Assembly: GCA_963785755.1 (NCBI GenBank)
Contig: CAWAXG010000037.1
Coordinates: forward strand, 186,001-250,000
Length of the DNA stretch: 64,000 bases
Direction of reading: 5' to 3'
Source of the DNA: JACCXG01 sp963785755
GTDB lineage: Bacteria; Acidobacteriota; Vicinamibacteria; Vicinamibacterales; 2-12-FULL-66-21
Shown here: positions 63,221 through 64,000 of the stretch, piece by piece
Numbering within the stretch: position 1 is the first letter of the stretch
How the letters are laid out: each line of letters starts with the position of its first letter
Notes under the pieces: generated by a model
Databases searched by the model: none
Seen by the model: only the letters and a program-made list of their open reading frames with translations
What the model was told of the DNA's origin: nothing
Position numbers and translations under genes: made by a program

Positions 63221-64000
63221 GTGGTTGGCACCCACGTCTCCCATTACCGCATCATCAGCCTTATTGGTGCGGGTGGAATGGGTACGGTCTACCTCGCCGA
63301 AGATACGACCCTGAAGCGGCGGGTCGCACTCAAGTTCCTGCCGCCAGAGCGAGTCGGCAGCAGCGACGCCGCAGCTCGTCTGCTGCGGGAGGCGCGCGCG
63401 GCCAGTGCGCTCGACCACCCGCACATCGCGACCATCTACGAAATCGGCACCCACGCCGGACAGCCGTTCATCGCGATGGTGTACTACGAAGGGGAGACCC
63501 TTGCCGCGCGATTGACCCGCGGTTCGTTGTCCATTGACGAGGTCGCGCGGATTCTCGCGCAGGTCGCCGACGCGATCCAGGCTGCACACGATGCCGGGAT
63601 CGTCCACCGTGACTTGAAGCCGTCGAATGTGATGCTGACCCCGACGGGACAAGTCAAGGTCCTGGACTTTGGCATCGCGAAAACCGAAACCGCGGACACG
63701 GCGACGCAGCTGACGGCTGTTGGCGACGCGATCGGCACGGCTGCTTACATGTCGCCTGAGCAGGCCGCAGGCGAAGCCGTGGACGCACGATCGGATCTCT
63801 GGTCCCTGGGAGTCGTGACCTACGAGATGCTGACCGGCCGTCCTCCCTTCCAGGGTACAAACGCGCGTGCGGTCATGCAGGCCGTGATGACGTCCACACC
63901 GGTGCCGGTCACGAAGCTGCGGAACGACAGTGTCCCGGAGTTGGAAGAAGTCGTGACGAAGACGCTCGTGCGGGACCGCGAGCGCCGCGCATTGACCGCC
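63221..64000 (+). CDS. Ser/Thr protein kinase (partial, right edge)
   Basis: Open from GTG 63221 to the window end, 260 residues. Kinase motifs: LIGAGGMGTVYLAEDTTLKR, VALKFLP, IVHRDLKPSNVMLTP, VLDFGIAKT, GTAAYMSPEQAAGEAVD, RSDLWSLGVVTYEMLTGRPP. All catalytic residues are present. The start lacks the long N-terminal extension of the kinase upstream. The C-terminal sensor part lies beyond the window. Confidence 0.92.
   Translation, partial: MVGTHVSHYRIISLIGAGGMGTVYLAEDTTLKRRVALKFLPPERVGSSDAAARLLREARAASALDHPHIATIYEIGTHAGQPFIAMVYYEGETLAARLTRGSLSIDEVARILAQVADAIQAAHDAGIVHRDLKPSNVMLTPTGQVKVLDFGIAKTETADTATQLTAVGDAIGTAAYMSPEQAAGEAVDARSDLWSLGVVTYEMLTGRPPFQGTNARAVMQAVMTSTPVPVTKLRNDSVPELEEVVTKTLVRDRERRALTA

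Overview
The window is high-GC DNA with no rRNA, tRNA or CRISPR array that I can see. The gene content points to an Acidobacteriota-type genome, plausibly class Vicinamibacteria. The signs are Ser/Thr kinases with TolB-like propellers next to an X6-type ECF sigma factor, a clade II nitrous oxide reductase, exosortase K with a VIT/vWA partner, and many one-gene stress proteins. The assignment rests on gene families only.

Layout. (1) 1-2.9 kb, minus strand: metallophosphoesterase, NhaA-like antiporter and tandem Usp, coupled by overlapping stop/start codons. (2) 2.9-7.6 kb: a large BNR/VCBS repeat protein and a methyltransferase, flanked by two copies of a roughly 210-bp sequence; the right copy is split by a hairpin-rich dispersed element. 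(3) 7.6-12.9 kb: an Fe-S/FAD NAD(P)H oxidoreductase overlapping a full NifJ-type pyruvate:ferredoxin oxidoreductase. (4) 12.9-28 kb: a stress/dormancy-type island with BON, flavodoxin, L,D-transpeptidase, OsmC, Usp, LOG-family, MgtC, CBS, heme-sensor-like, Mla-type ABC ATPase and P2-type ATPase genes. (5) 28-31 kb: a secreted propeller/Ig/thioredoxin-like protein whose active site reads UxxC through an in-frame TGA followed by a bSECIS-like hairpin, plus a secreted partner. (6) 31-33 kb: a serine hydrolase and gene remnants. (7) 33-42 kb: a Crp/Fnr regulator, a compact clade II nos cluster (nosZ, nosL, nosB-nosD fusion, nosF-nosY fusion, cytochrome c) and the divergent nitrosative-repair gene ric; the divergent region holds two copies of the palindrome TATGAC-N4-GTCATA. 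(8) 42-48.6 kb: Usp, a GNAT/acyl-CoA synthetase, a DUF1570-like peptidase and a BON lipoprotein. (9) 48.6-55.5 kb: a TetR-controlled membrane pair, and a solute-binding lipoprotein with an NtrB/NtrC-type two-component pair. (10) 55.9-59.4 kb: a VIT/vWA protein and exosortase K operon. (11) 59.5-64 kb: an ECF sigma factor and two Ser/Thr kinases, the last one cut by the window edge.

Working together, the genes suggest an aerobe or facultative organism equipped for low-oxygen survival: N2O respiration, repair of NO-damaged Fe-S centres, pyruvate oxidation to ferredoxin, ion homeostasis and Usp/BON/OsmC protection. A short GGAATATTTC-like motif recurs in six intergenic regions of this set.

Caution on sequence quality: many genes between 1.5 and 42.4 kb are split by single-base frame changes while both halves stay recognisable, whereas 43-62.9 kb is clean. 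I annotate these as one gene with a frameshift and treat indel error as the likeliest cause.
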